This document shows positions 1-10,800 of a stretch of 64,000 bases of DNA, piece by piece (the stretch's first letter is position 1; each line of letters starts with the position of its first letter). The DNA is from Heterohyrax brucei (lineage: Eukaryota; Chordata; Mammalia; Hyracoidea; Procaviidae), in NCBI GenBank assembly GCA_028571685.1, contig CM053156.1, positions 82,835,049 through 82,899,048 on the forward strand, written 5' to 3'. The position numbers and the translations under genes were made by a program. The notes under the pieces were generated by a model that saw nothing but the letters and a program-made list of their open reading frames with translations, ran no database searches and had not been told where the DNA came from.

Positions 1-108
1 TGGAAGCAAACTGCCTTATCTTTCCCCCATAGAGTGGGTGGTGGATTCGAATCACTGACCTTTCTCTTAGTAGCCAAATGCTTTAACTGCTGTGCCGCCA
101 GGGCTCCC
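1..108 (-). repeat. AfroSINE, long variant, cut by window edge
   Basis: The RC-oriented 5' half of an AfroSINE is present. It has the long-variant segment with a CTGCC...TCTTTCCCCC spacer, then TTCGAATCACTGACC and a 5' end reading GCCGCCAGGGCTCC. Its 3' part lies outside the window. Confidence 0.85.
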
Positions 109-379
109 TGACTAGGGGTGCGAGAGAGTTCATTTTAACTGAAAGCTGACTGTGGCAGGAAGGGAGGGGAATTGCGTTTTTCCCATGCCTGGCTTGTAGT
201 ACTTAATCTTCACCATCATCTTTGTGAAGGAAGAGTATTGTCCCCAGTTTAAGAGAGGAAAGAGTTGAGGCTGAGAGGTCAAGAGCTTGGCTAGCTAGCG
301 GATGGCACCTGAGGAAGGATCTGATTGTGACCTGGTGCGTGAGTTTCCTGTTGCCTCGGTGATAAACTTCTACTAGCTT

Positions 380-540
380 AAAAAAAAAAAGACCGACTGT
401 CGTTGATTCCAGCTCGTAGTGACTATAGGATGGGGTAGAACAGCCCCCTAGAGTTTCCATGGAGCACCTGGCAGATCTCAACTGCCAGCCTTTTGGTTAG
501 CAGCTGTAGGACTTAACCACTACACCACCAGAATTTCCTC
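380..540 (-). repeat. AfroSINE
   Basis: Full-length short-variant SINE in reverse orientation. An A10 run at 381-390 sits at its 3' end and ACCACCAGAATTTCC marks its 5' end. The diagnostic body GGTTAGCAGCTGTAGGACTTAACC is well preserved. Confidence 0.9.
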
Positions 541-632
541 TACAAGCCTCCTTCTCTAGAGCCTCCAGAAGGAATGCAGCCCAGCTGACACCTTGACTTT
601 AAGACTTTAGGACTCTGCAAGCCTGGTTGTTC
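541..632 (+). mobile_element. MLT1-like LTR 3' fragment (ERVL-MaLR)
   Basis: GAGCCTCCAGAAGGAATGCA followed by a CTGACACCTTGA motif resembles the sense 3' portion of an ancient MaLR LTR. It abuts an antisense piece of the same type (633-1214), so GAGCCTCCAGAAGGAA here is the reverse complement of bases near 704-719. Family name is inferred from memory of consensus patterns. Confidence 0.5.
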
Positions 633-1214
633 ACAACAATTGGTTTATTATCTTATAATACTAGAGGCCAGAAGTCCTCAAGTCAGGGCATCAGCTGTAC
701 TGTGTTCCTTCTGGAGGCTCAAGAGGAGAATCTGTTTCCCTGGCTTGGCAATGTCCTCAGGCCAGCAGCACTCCTTGGCTTGTAGTCCCATCTTCAAAGT
801 TAGGAGTATAGAATCTTCGAATCTCTCTTTTTGATTTCTGTATCCATTGTCACGTCTATTACTCTTAATGCTCCTGCTTCTCTCTCCTAAAACCCAAAAC
901 CAAGCCCATTGCCATTGAGTTGATTTTGATTCATAGAGACACTATAGGACAGAATAGAGCTGCTTCATAGAGTTTCTAAGGAGCACCTGGCAGGTGTGAA
1001 CTGCCGGCCTTTTGGTTAGCAGCGGTTGAACTTAACCACTATACCATCAGGGCTTCCCCCTCCTGTAAAGATCTGTGTAATTATATTGGACCATCTTGGA
1101 TAACCCTCGATAATGTCTTTATCTCAAGAACTTCAGCTTAATCACATCTGCAGAATCCCTTTTGCCATGTAGGGTGACCTCTTCACACATTCCAAGGACT
1201 GGCGTATGGGCATC
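633..1214 (-). mobile_element. MLT1-like LTR, antisense, interrupted by AfroSINE
   Basis: TTTATTATCTTATAATACTAGAGGCCAGAAG, then a GTTCCTTCTGGAGGCTC motif and, after the SINE, CTTAATCACATCTGCAGAATCCC, is the familiar antisense profile of an old MaLR LTR. The LTR is split by the AfroSINE at 889-1058, so the SINE is younger. Confidence 0.6.
889..1058 (-). repeat. AfroSINE nested in MLT1-like LTR
   Basis: Reverse-oriented full-length SINE. Its 3' end is AAAACCCAAAACCAAGCCC and its 5' end reads ACCATCAGGGCTTCC. LTR sequence resumes on the other side. Confidence 0.9.
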
Positions 1215-2640
1215 TTTGTTGTTGTTTGGTGCCTTCAGGTCACTTTTGACTGATGGAGAAACTGTGAACAACAGAATGACACAGCATCTCATCCTGTGCC
1301 GTCCTGGAAATCTTTCCTCTGTTTGCGACTACTGTTGCAGCTACTGTGTGAGTCCGTCTTGTTAAGTAAGAGTCTTCCTATTTCACTGACCCACCACCAA
1401 ACATGATGTCCTCCAAACAGTAGCCCCTACGGCTAAGATGTCCAGGTTACTTCAGATCATGCTGACTGGACTTCGTCCAAGACAGATTTGTTTGCTCTTC
1501 TGGTAACTTGAAGACATCAGTTCTCCTTTAGTCTTTCTTATTCATTATTCAGCTTTCACTTATGTGAGGTGATTGAAAATACTGTGGCTTGGATCAGGCA
1601 CACTTCATTCCTCAAAGCGACAACTTTCCGTTTTAACACCTCCAGGTGGTTTTTTGCAGCAGGTTTGCCCAATGCAGTGTGCCATTTGATTTCTTGGCTG
1701 CTGCTTCTGTTGACGTTGATGCCAAGCCCAGTGCTGGAAGAGTCGGATCCGACTCATGGCGTTGATAGTAGAAAATAACATGAAATCCTTGACAATTTCA
1801 GTCTTTTGTCTGTTTTCACGATATGCTTATTGGTCCACTTGGGGGGAGGTTTGTGTCTTTTTTACCTTGAGATGTAATCCATACTGATGGCTGTGGTCTT
1901 TGGTCTTCTTACGTGTTTCAGGCCCCTTCGCTTTCAGCAAGCAAAGGTGTGTCATCTGCGTATCCCGGGTTATTAATGAGTCATCCAGTCCTGATCCCAT
2001 TTTCTTCTGCTTGGAGTCCAGCTTCTTGGATGTTTTGCCCAATGTGCAGATTAAGTATGGTGAAAGGCTATACTCGAGATGCATACATACGTTGTCTGAT
2101 TTTAAGCCGCAGAGTATCCACTTGCTCTGTTTGAATGACTGCCTCTTTATCTATGTACAGGTTCCTCAGGAGCATAATAAAGTGTTCCAAAATTCTCATT
2201 GTTACCGTTTATCCGTAATTTGTTATGATCCACACAGTCCATTGGCTTTGCTTAGGCAGTAAAACAACTTTCTTATTCTCTGCTTTCAGCTGAGATCCAT
2301 CTGACATCAGCAGTGGTATCCCTCTTTCCGTGTCCTCGTCTGAATCCAGCCTGAATTTCTGGCAGTTCCTTGTTGATGTACTGCTGCAAACTTTTTTGTA
2401 TTTTCTTCAGCATAATTTTACTTGCATATCATACTAAGGATGTTGTTTGATAATTTCCATGTTGTGTTAGATCTCACTTTTCTTTGGAATGGGCACAAAT
2501 GTGGATTTCTTCCAGTTGGTTGGCCAGATAGCTATCTTCCAAATTTCTTGGCATAGATGAATGAGTGCTTCCATGGTTGCATCTGTTTGTTGAAACAACT
2601 CAGTGGGCACTCTGTCAATTCCTGGAGCCTTATTTTCTTT
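1215..2640 (-). mobile_element. RTE (BovB-like) LINE, 5'-truncated, antisense
   Basis: The left end is TTTGTTGTTGTTTGGTGCC, the reverse complement of the RTE tail. The copy runs back through the 3' coding region into the reverse transcriptase domain. On the minus strand the YADD catalytic box is intact at 1951-1962 (YADDT), although the surrounding frame is broken. It ends near 2640 within the palm/fingers region. Confidence 0.85.
1827..2084 (-). pseudogene. RTE reverse transcriptase fragment
   Basis: An 85-codon open stretch covers the palm-to-thumb part of the RTE reverse transcriptase. The segment HQYGLHLKVKKTQTSP matches the post-YADD region seen in other copies of this window (compare 55375-55584). 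The YADD motif itself lies in a neighbouring frame, so at least one frameshift separates the two. Non-functional. Confidence 0.7.
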
Positions 2641-3164
2641 TGTGGGCCATTACTAAACCCATGACACCAGGATTACAGCTGTTATTGCCATGCAAAATAG
2701 ACCTGGCTCTATTCTGCTGAATGTGTTTAGACAGATGTGTCCTTGCTCCGCTCATTTTGTGGATATACATGTAACTGTTCCAGATTATTCTAAAACTAAA
2801 AATAAGTTTCTGTCACAAGGTTTAATGTCTTGGTGACTTAATTTATAATTTATGTGTTCAGGATCAAAGCCTTTTGACTAACTCAAGTTTTTAAAAGTAG
2901 GTATCTGGGTACATTAAATGCAGTGTCAGAAACTTTTCTGAGATGCAGCCTCTGTTACGAGTGCTGTCACTCTGCCACTGCTTGGGCTGTAAAGTGCAGA
3001 AATCACCCCACTGAGTCTTCGGGTTCCGTGTTTTGGCTATAGTTGGATGAAGAGGTCATGACTGCCCTCGTTGCTTCTGCTACCTGGTGTTACTAGAATG
3101 TTGATATCTCGGGGAGGTCCCATGCGGCGTCTGGAGAAGGTTTTCCTAAGAAGAGCAGAGACTT
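2641..3164. other. No recognised feature
   Basis: About 520 bp of moderately AT-rich single-copy-looking sequence between the truncated RTE and a MIR. I see no exon signature or repeat family in it. Confidence 0.5.
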
Positions 3165-3395
3165 GAGATGGTGGGTTCTGCAACTAAACTGCTGGGCCCT
3201 TCATCCGGGCTCCCAGCTTCACAAGCTAGTGACTTCAGAGAAGTGTCTTCGCTGTGCCTGTGTCTCCTCTTCCTACCTGTAGGTGACGCTGCTGATGTGA
3301 GGTCCCTGGATTACTGCTGTAAGGTTTATGGATTGAATGAGCTGGGTCAACCACATAGAAGGTGCTCAGTAAGTGCTGACTCGTGTTAACATTGC
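3165..3395 (+). repeat. MIR SINE
   Basis: The central TGACTTCAGAGAAGT...CTGTGTCTCCTC block and the 3' end GAAGGTGCTCAGTAAGTGCTGAC match the MIR core and tail pattern. Ancient and diverged. Confidence 0.65.
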
Positions 3396-3629
3396 TGAGA
3401 AACCGTATTGGTGCTCAACAGATGCCATACAGAAGAGAAAGTGCTTTCAGAGCTCCTTCTTTCTTTTTTACTCAAGTCTAGGATTAAAAATAAACATTCC
3501 TTCAGACTTTTTTAAAGCTACTTTTTATAGTCGTTGTTGTTAGTGGCCAAGGGATAGGTCCCAGACTCCTGACACCTCTGTGCCCAACAGTGCCTGGTTC
3601 TGCACCGGCTCCATGTCAGATCTGGGCAA

Positions 3630-4029
3630 TAAATAAGACAGATTGAAGAAGAATGGGAACCTTTCAACTATGATGTTGGTGAAGAATACTGGACTGCCAG
3701 AATACCATGGACTGCCAGAAAAATGAACATGTGTATCTTGGAAGACACAGAAACAGACTGCTCTTTAGAAGCAAGGATGGTGACATTTCATCTGAGTCCT
3801 TTGGTCATGTTTTTGGGAGGGACCAGATGCTGGAAAGACCTGCCGTGTCTGGTTAGGTAGAGGGTCCGTGAGAGAGAGGAAGACCTTTAACAAGCTGGCA
3901 CTGATGGGCTCGAGCACAGCAGTGATTGTAAAATGCGGCAGGCTCGGGCACCATTTTGTCGTGTGTATGTTGGGTCACTGTGAGTTGGCAAGGACTCACT
4001 GGCGCCTAGCAACTACCACATAACAGCAT
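3630..4029 (+). mobile_element. RTE LINE 3' fragment, sense
   Basis: The ORF2 C-terminal and 3' UTR region runs from GAAGAAGAATGGGAACC to the tail GCGCCTAGCAACTACC. A short internal duplication (TGGACTGCCAGAA twice around 3691-3722) is visible. Confidence 0.8.
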
Positions 4030-4269
4030 AGAAGAGATGACACTCCCTTGGAAGTTGTTATTTTAGAGAAACCATTAACATTAGCTTGATTTTTCTGTCA
4101 GATACCTTTTTCTAAAATATTTAATGTATTTATTTGTTTTTGAATAATGAGGAATTGAGGGTTTATTGAATCAGGGGCTCAATCTTTTGATTCTGTCATG
4201 GGCTCATTCTCTTGATATGTAAGTTCCCTGCTTCAGTAAGCACTGTGCCGGGCAATGGTAACATTAAGT

Positions 4270-4460
4270 ATGTTGCTGTGTGCCATCGAGTCAGTTATTT
4301 GACTTGTAGTGACCCCGTGAGACAGAGTAGAACTTCTCCCTCAGGTTTTCTAGGCTGTGATTTTTTCAAGAGAAGACTGAAAGATCTTTCTCTCGTAGAA
4401 CTGCTAGGTAGATTTGAACCGCCAACCTTTTGATTGGCCGTTGTGTCACTAGGGTTCTTT
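4270..4460 (-). repeat. AfroSINE, long variant
   Basis: Reverse-oriented copy with the extra segment GGCTGTGATTTTTTCAAGAG...TCTTTCTCTCG between the CTCTGT box and the TTTGAACCGCC box, which defines the long subfamily. Confidence 0.85.
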
Positions 4461-4461
4461 G

Positions 4462-4530
4462 ACACTTGAGCTTCCGATCTTCTGGTTAGCAGCTGTAGCA
4501 CTGAAGCAGTGCATCCAGCAGGGTTTTCTC
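4462..4530 (-). repeat. AfroSINE 5' fragment
   Basis: Only the SINE 5' portion is present: CTGGTTAGCAGCTGTAGCACT and a degraded GCAGGGTTTTC end. It is placed directly after the previous copy. Confidence 0.6.
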
Positions 4531-5157
4531 TGACAGAGGTGTCCACGAGGCAGGTTCTGGGTCTGCTCCCGTGGAGCTGATCGTGCGGCAGGTAAACGAC
4601 ACCTACCTAGCTCTGGGGCCTGCCTGCGCACCTGGTACCTACCTCAACTGAATCTGTGATGTTGTCATTGACTGAGGTTTTTGTGGGGAAGAGTTCCCAC
4701 CTTAATTGTGATGTCTTTAGGATTTCCCTGCATGTCGGTGTCAGCACCCTGCGTTGAACAGAAGCCAGGTGAGCACAGTTTTGTGTGGCTAGTTCGTATG
4801 AGCTGTGCTGGCTCCCCCCCCCCCCATATCCTCAGAAGGACACGGTGTGATGGGGACCTATACCCTCAACTGACAGAAGAATAGTGAGAATGCAAGTTTA
4901 AATGTCTCGTTCTCAGTAGTAAATGGTTTTATTCATCAAGCTGTTTTAGTTCCAAGAGGGATAAAGAACATCTCAGGAAGAAAAGGGAATTGGTGGGTTT
5001 GCAAAAAAACTGAAAGGCTTAGGGCTAGACCCAGGGACTTGCAGTGAGAGTGCTGTCTTTCTGGATCTTTTGGCTTCTGTAGGTTAGCTTGACGTAGCCT
5101 GTGTGTTTCATCGGAAGCTGCAGTATCCCTCCCAGCTTCTCTGTTTCTCTAGAGAAA
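4531..5157. other. No recognised gene; contains a C12 tract
   Basis: Unique-looking sequence with a homopolymer C12 at 4814-4825. No supported exon or repeat family was found. Confidence 0.5.
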
Positions 5158-5319
5158 AGAAAACCAAAAAACCAAGCCAAGGCCACTTGTGTGGATTCCG
5201 AGTCCTAGTGACCCATAGGACAGAGTAGAACTTCCCCATAGAGCACCTGGTGCATTCAGACTGCCAAGCATTTAATTACTACTCGTAGCTCGTAACCACT
5301 ACACCACCACGGTTTCCTG
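5158..5319 (-). repeat. AfroSINE
   Basis: Reverse-oriented SINE with 3' AAACCAAAAAACCAAGCC and 5' end ACCACCACGGTTTCC. A few bases are missing around the CCATAGAG...CACCTGG junction. Confidence 0.88.
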
Positions 5320-5457
5320 AGAAGTGGAAGGTTGTCTTTTTTTCCTTGTAGTTCCGTGAAAAGTCTCAGGATTTAGTCCTGTAGGATGCCATTCCAGTGT
5401 ATATGACCAGAGGGATGGTATTTGCTGCTTGTGGTAGCTGGTGGTTCTTTTTTGGGG

Positions 5458-5688
5458 GGTGCTGTCCAACCGGTTCTGGTTCGTAGTGAGCCGGGGCGCC
5501 ACAGAACAGAATGCTGTCCAGTCCTGCTCCATGCTCACAGTCGTTCTGTGTCTGAGAGGCCGTTGTTGCTGCCCCTGTGTCCGCCGACTTTGTGGAGGGT
5601 CTTCCTGTTTTGCACTGACTGTCTACCAAGCATCATGTCCTTCTCCAGGAACTAGTTCCTCCTGATAACGTGTCTCATGTATCGAGTA
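5458..5688 (-). mobile_element. RTE LINE 3' fragment, antisense
   Basis: The RC of the RTE 3' UTR reads GGTTCTGGTTCGTAGTGAGC, ACAGAACAGAATGCTGTCC, CTGTCTACCAAGCATCATG and CCTGATAACGTGTC. It is severely 5'-truncated. Confidence 0.8.
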
Positions 5689-5759
5689 TGTTCCAGAAGT
5701 TACCACAGCAATATTTCTGGTCCAGTATTTTCTTCTAGAACCTCGGCACTCCTTGTTGA

Positions 5760-5933
5760 AAACCAAAGGGGGGAAAAAGCAACACTGCCATCGAGTTGAT
5801 TCTGACTCCTAGTGACCCTATAGGACAGAGTAGAACTACTCCATAGAGTTTCCAAGGAATGCCTGGCAGATTTGAACTGTTGACCTTTTGCTTAGCAGAT
5901 GTGGCATTTAACCAGTATGCCACCAGGGTTTCC
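5760..5933 (-). repeat. AfroSINE
   Basis: Well preserved reverse-oriented copy with the CCTATAGGACAGAGTAGAAC and CACCAGGGTTTCC boxes. Confidence 0.92.
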
Positions 5934-6169
5934 TTGTGTTGAAACAGAAGAGCTTTTTCTCTTCTCCTTGAATTTGGGTGAGATTTTTGTCATGAAAGTG
6001 ATACTGTTTGCTTTCCAGGGCTAGGTCATAAAAAGTGTCTTTTGTTCACCTGGTTGTGTGTCTCTGGAGATACTGGCCATTTGAAACCCCTGTGATACTG
6101 TGAGGGAGCCCAGGCTGCGTGGAAGCCGCACCTGGCAGATTTGCGTTGCACTCCCACTCGGGAAGTGGT

Positions 6170-6300
6170 GTGTTTTTGTCTGTGTCTCAGCTACATTGTC
6201 TCTAAAGTGAGGATGACAGTAATAGAATCCACATTCAGGAGTGTTGTGAAGATTACGTGAGGTGACATATATGATGTGTTCAAGCAGAGTGACCGAAACC
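6170..6300 (+). repeat. MIR SINE 3' half
   Basis: CTCTAAAGTGAGGATGACAG followed by GTTGTGAAGATTACGTGAGG is the MIR 3' core pattern. Confidence 0.6.
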
Positions 6301-6340
6301 TTACTATGTGTATTTGTAGGTGTTCCAGGCACCCTCTTGC

Positions 6341-6586
6341 CAGCATCAGCCACAGGTGTGTGAGTATCAGGTGATGCAGTGAGCACCACATGGGTGTGAG
6401 GAGTGAGTGCTCAGATGATGCACCCTCTGCCTCAGACGTGTCAGGGAGGGAGTGTGAGGTGATCCAGCAGCAGCCAAAGACGTGTGAATGAGCGAGTTTC
6501 AGATGAGTCTGCAGCAGCCACAGGCACGTGAGGATCATGATCCAGCGTCCACCACGGACAGGTGAGGGAGTGTTAAGACGATCCAG
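6341..6586. repeat. Degenerate minisatellite, about six 34-45 bp units
   Basis: Six imperfect units begin at about 6341, 6380, 6423, 6468, 6512 and 6546. Each has CAGC.CCA, then an ACGTGT/GGTGTG block and a GAT(C/G)CAG end. Unit boundaries were set by eye. Confidence 0.65.
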
Positions 6587-6856
6587 CCCTGTGTCTGCGT
6601 GCCACCCCGGCTGAATCGGAGTGGGGCAGGGATGAGCAGGTCTTCCTGAAGACTTGCAGGTTTGTGGACCAGATGGCACGGTGTGGTTGTCTTAAGCCAT
6701 TGAGGTCTCAGGAGATGTCTTGGGCAGCTGTAGTAACTGGAGATTATTCCAGTGGAGCTGGAAAGTGTAAAGGGGTGATGGGCCTGAACCGCTCATAGGG
6801 ACTGAGAGTAGAGGAGACACGACCAGTAAGAAAAATCAGGGTGATGCAATCAGAAG

Positions 6857-7020
6857 GGGAAACCCTGGTGGTGTAATGGTTCAGTACTGTGGCTGCTATC
6901 CCAAAGGTTGGTAGTTCAAATCCACCAGATCCTCAGAAACTCTGTGGGGCAATTGTGTTGTGTCCTGTAGCGTCACTGTGAGTTGGAATTGACTTAGTAG
7001 CAATGGGTTTGGTTTTTTGT
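6857..7020 (+). repeat. AfroSINE, sense
   Basis: GGAAACCCTGGTGGTGTAAT at the 5' end, with GGTTTGGTTTTTTG at the 3' end. One of the minority plus-strand copies. Confidence 0.92.
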
Positions 7021-8392
7021 ATCCGAAGATAGGTGATGATGCCCTTTGCAGTGGCACTGGAAGGCTTCCACATTGTCTTAAAAACTGGTGCTGTTCTTAC
7101 TTCATGCGAGTTTTCTTCCTTTACCCTGAGCTGCCCAAAGTTAAGTTGGGCCAGAGTGCAAAGATATAAATTAGAATATAACACGGAAGGTGATTATCCA
7201 TTCCAGTAGAGCAGATAATTGAAGATTGGCTGCGTCAGGTAGCATGTATTCTGTTTCCACATCGCAGCCCGCCTTTGCGCCTTGGACTGCAGGACTAGGG
7301 TGGCCCATGAGGTAGGATTCCTTGCCTTACTGTCTATATGGGGACCCAAGACTCCCAATTCGTATTTCATGTTTTCATTGCCTATTTTTATGTTTCCGTA
7401 TAAAAAACCCAGAAGGCAAATGGGAAGCATTAATTGAATGATTTTGAACGTTTCCATTTTCATGCTGTATTTCTTCCTTAGATCTTGGTCTGCAGGCATC
7501 AGTGGTAGCATAAACACATGTGCTCACATGGGGAGGAAGTGGCTCCACATGGAATAGACACATGTGCTCACATGAATCTCACTGGGGCTTGGGGAGGAAG
7601 TGGCTGCCTCAGTGTGGTGACACGTTGATAATTTGTTATGAGTCGCTAAGTGGGAATATTCAGAAACGCCATCTGATCCCTGTCCAGTGACAGCATAATG
7701 TGTAAATATAAAAGTCATTCAATATTCCATTAACACATTGTAGAGAAATTAAAATTCTCTCTAAGTTCTTACAAGTTATTAGTAACCTTGGTGGTGGTAA
7801 CTGAAAAAATACAGCTGCGGAGTGTTTTTACTTGTGAGATGGGAACAGGCAGTAGTGTTTGAATTGGTTTCCATTCCACACGGATTTGCTGACTCATCTT
7901 CCCCGTTTCCATCTGCGTTATCTTTGTATGAGACCAACTACATCATATTACCTGCTTACAGAAACAAGGCACTGGTTCTCTGTTGTATAAAGTTCTTTGC
8001 AGACCTACACAGACTTTTATGTCCTGGCCTCAGCTGTCCCACCTACTCACCTGATCTCTTTTCTGTCCACTTGATGTCTTTTCCATTCCTCTCTACTCCA
8101 TGAATATAGCCTGTCTCAGATATCTGTTGCTTTGTCCAGGCTGATACCAATGCCTGGTTTTAGTATCAATATTCTGTGTTCCATTCATTTTTCTCTTCAG
8201 TGAGGATTTTCTCTTCCATCTTCTGTATGTCATTAACAGAATGGATTGCTATTTATGTGTTTAGAATATATGTGTATGTCTTTTTTAAAATTATTTTGAC
8301 AATATTTGAAGTACCAGCTAAAGTGAGAACTCCTTGATTAAGCCCTGTATATCTGGTCTTTGTCTAACACCTCATGCAGTGCATAGATTATA
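7021..8392. other. Unique-looking interval with a short direct duplication
   Basis: No repeat family recognised over about 1.4 kb. A local direct repeat occurs at about 7514-7603: ACACATGTGCTCACATG and GGGGAGGAAGTGGCT each appear twice. Open frames here lack any recognisable domain. Confidence 0.45.
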
Positions 8393-8515
8393 GTGATGAA
8401 TGAATGAGTGGATGGATGGGTAGACAGATGGAAGAATATATCCAACATTCCACTTAGTGTGTAAGTTATTATAAATGACAGATGGCTGGATGGACAATAG
8501 ACGGACAGGTGGCCC
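8393..8515. repeat. Degenerate tetranucleotide repeat (TGGA/TAGA-type)
   Basis: Two patches, around 8395-8432 and 8478-8515, are composed of ATGAATGAGTGGATGGATGG- and GGATGGACAATAGACGGAC-like units. Confidence 0.6.
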
Positions 8516-8548
8516 ATTGACTGAGTTAATCGTAATCAAGTCAAGGTG

Positions 8549-8786
8549 TGGTTGTTAGGTGCCATCAAGTGGAGTCCAGCTCACGGTGACCACGTGGACA
8601 ACAGAAGGAAGCCCTGCCTGGTCCTGTGTCATGCTGACAGCTGTTACTGTGGCTGAGCCCACTGCTGGAGCCACTGTGCTAGTCCCTTTTGTTGGGGGTC
8701 TTCCTCTTTTCACTGACCCTCTACTTTACCAAGCATCATGTCCTCCAAGGACTGGTCTCTCCCAGTAACATGTTACAAAGTTAAAA
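8549..8786 (-). mobile_element. RTE LINE 3' fragment, antisense
   Basis: Starts at the RTE tail complement GGTTGTTAGGTGCCATCAAG and continues through TACTTTACCAAGCATCATG to CCCAGTAACATG. Only about 240 bp remains. Confidence 0.82.
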
Positions 8787-8854
8787 CAATACTGCAGTGT
8801 ATGCGTGTGCCTACCCAGTTCTCCAGCTCAATAAAGAAAATGCTGTTTGTGTCC

Positions 8855-9418
8855 CTGTCGCAGTCCTCTAGTGCCACTATAACAAAGAATGCAAGCGCAT
8901 GGCTTTACCAAATAGAAATTTATTCTCTCACGATTTAGGAGGCTAGAAGTTTGCATTCGGAGTGGAATCCTTTCTTTCTCTACTGTCTGTGGAGGACAGT
9001 CCTTGTCTCTTGCATTTCTGCTTCCTGATTCTTGGAGATCTCTGTGTGTCTTGGCATCTGTCTTACCCCATTTCTCCTGTGATTGCTTCTTTAATCTTTT
9101 TCTGTCTCAAAGGAGACTGAAGACACATACAAAATTAATCCTGTCTCATTAATATAACAAAGACAACCCATTCCCAAGTGAAATTATAACCACAGTCATA
9201 AACCCACTGCTGTTGAGTCAATTCTGACTCATAGTGACCCTACAGGACAGAGTAGAACTGCCCCATATAGGTTCCAAGGAGCACCTGGTGGATCTGAACA
9301 GCCAACTTGTGATTAACAGCCATAGCACTCAACCACTACAGCACCAGGGCTCCCAACCACAGTCACAGAGGTTAGGATTCGTAACCTATTTTGGGGGGAC
9401 ACAGTTCAATCTGTAATG
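8855..9418 (-). mobile_element. MaLR-type solo LTR with nested AfroSINE
   Basis: The antisense LTR starts at the GCAGTCCTCTAGTGCC / CTATAACA region, has AGAAATTTATTCTCTCACG (complement of the polyadenylation end), and terminates at GGGGGGACACAGTTCAATC. The SINE at 9197-9354 interrupts it. Confidence 0.72.
9197..9354 (-). repeat. AfroSINE with target duplication
   Basis: Reverse-oriented SINE inside an LTR. The direct repeat AACCACAGTCAYA flanks it on both sides, a clear target-site duplication. Confidence 0.93.
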
Positions 9419-9419
9419 G

Positions 9420-10117
9420 CTCCCTTCAATTACTTCATTTTTCTGTGGAAGAGAAGGTGTTTGTCAGACCTTTCCAGGACATCAATCACGCAGAATGGAA
9501 AAACAGGCAGAGAGAATCACCACTATAGAGGTTGTAGGCTGGCAGGATTTAATAAGGCAGATTAAATCTAACCAGTGATTTGATGGGCTCCAATCCTCAA
9601 GGCTGACTGCAGGAATTTGGGTTTCGGATTGGCCTTTGGTGATGAATGTGTGTGTCTTTGGAAGACTTCTGAGCTCCTCACATTATCATAGACTGCACTG
9701 CTGTTCCTCCATTTCACAGCCAATTGGAAACAGGGATCTAGGGTCACTCTCCAGACATTTCTGCCTCCAAAGCCCACAGTCTGCTAACCTGTTTGTACCC
9801 CCAGAAAGGCTGTGTAACTAGACTAGGCTGGACTTTTCCTCTTTAGATGTTCCAGGAGGGCAATGGCATCTCTTAAAAGTTAAATAGAATGAACTGGAGT
9901 TTCTTCATACAGCAGGGAATGACACTGGAGTGGCTAAAGAATAGAAATCTTGCCGATATCTTTTTCTAAATAAATGAATCTGGACCTGGTAGGTAGAAGC
10001 GTCTTGATTCCCAGTGGTTTTCAAAATTCTGTAGGTGGTCTTTTGTTAAAACAAAAAGGAAACAAAGATCCATTATTTTAAAAGATTGAATCCAACCTGC
10101 TAATATTTTCCTTTAAC
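9420..10117. other. No recognised feature
   Basis: About 700 bp of unique-looking sequence. Open frames on both strands show no recognisable domain and no paired splice signals. Confidence 0.45.
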
Positions 10118-10212
10118 AGTGCTTATTTTTCTGGACACTTTATTATGAAGTATTCAGACCCAGAGAGAAATTGAAAGAATTAGACTGTGAACACCCATAT
10201 AACCACCAACTA
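10118..10212 (-). mobile_element. Old L1 3' region, part 1 (antisense)
   Basis: TCAGACCCAGAGAGAAATTGAAAG...AACACCCATATAACCACC resembles the antisense 3' UTR of an ancient mammalian L1. It continues after the SINE insertion at 10213-10425. Confidence 0.5.
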
Positions 10213-10425
10213 AGAAAAAAAAGAAAAAAAACTGTTATTGTCAAGTAGATGCACCTCATAGTGACCGTATAGGATAGAGAAGGACTGTTCCATGGGGGGT
10301 CCAAGGCTGTCATCTTTAAGGAAGCAGCCTGCCACATTTTTCTCCTGAAGAGCTGCTGGTGGATTTGAGCTCCCAGCCTTTCGTTTAGCAGCCAGGTGTT
10401 TTAACCCTTGGGCAGCCAGGGCTCC
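10213..10425 (-). repeat. AfroSINE, long variant, with target duplication
   Basis: An A-rich 3' tail (10214-10230), the long-variant insert GGCTGTCATCTTTAAGGAAG, and 5' end CAGCCAGGGCTCC. The direct repeat ACCACCAAYTA flanks it at 10202-10212 and 10428-10438. Confidence 0.93.
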
Positions 10426-10438
10426 TTACCACCAATTA

Positions 10439-10610
10439 GACCCTGCAGTTAGCGTCCTTCTGATCATACTTTGTCATATGTTTTTCTAACTTAGTTTTAA
10501 ATGTCAGTACCTAGCACACATAAGCACTGTATCATGTGTGGTGTCTGTTTCCGTTCTTCCTTTTTCAGGTAAAATTTACCTACAATAAAATACACAAATT
10601 TTGAAAAGTG
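10439..10610 (-). mobile_element. Old L1 3' region, part 2 (antisense)
   Basis: TTTTTCAGGTAAAATTTACC and ATAAAATACACAAATTTTG fit the antisense 3' end of an ancient L1. The younger L1 begins at about 10611. Confidence 0.5.
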
Positions 10611-10800
10611 AGTTTAAAAATTTGTTGTCCTGCTTAAGTGAAAGTTTATAGTTCAAGTCAGTTTCTCCTACAGAAACTTGTGTACACACTGGTATGTGAC
10701 CCTAGTTGCTCTCCCTGCAGTGCTCCATCTTTCTCTTGTCCATTCAGCCAGCTCCTGCTCTTTCTGCCTTCTTTTCTCATCTCCAGACGAGGAGCTGCCA
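10611..10800 (-). mobile_element. L1 3' UTR, part 1 (antisense)
   Basis: GCTTAAGTGAAAGTTTATAG, CACACTGGTATGTGACCC and GTCCATTCAGCCAGCTCC repeat in the other young-looking L1 3' end at 24100-24258. The element is interrupted here by a SINE and an LTR, then resumes at 11513. Confidence 0.75.

Noticed and set aside
6191-6679. 162-codon minus-strand frame
   Set aside because: Produced by the degenerate minisatellite (repeating H-L-W-L-like strings) plus a MIR. No domain and no splice context.
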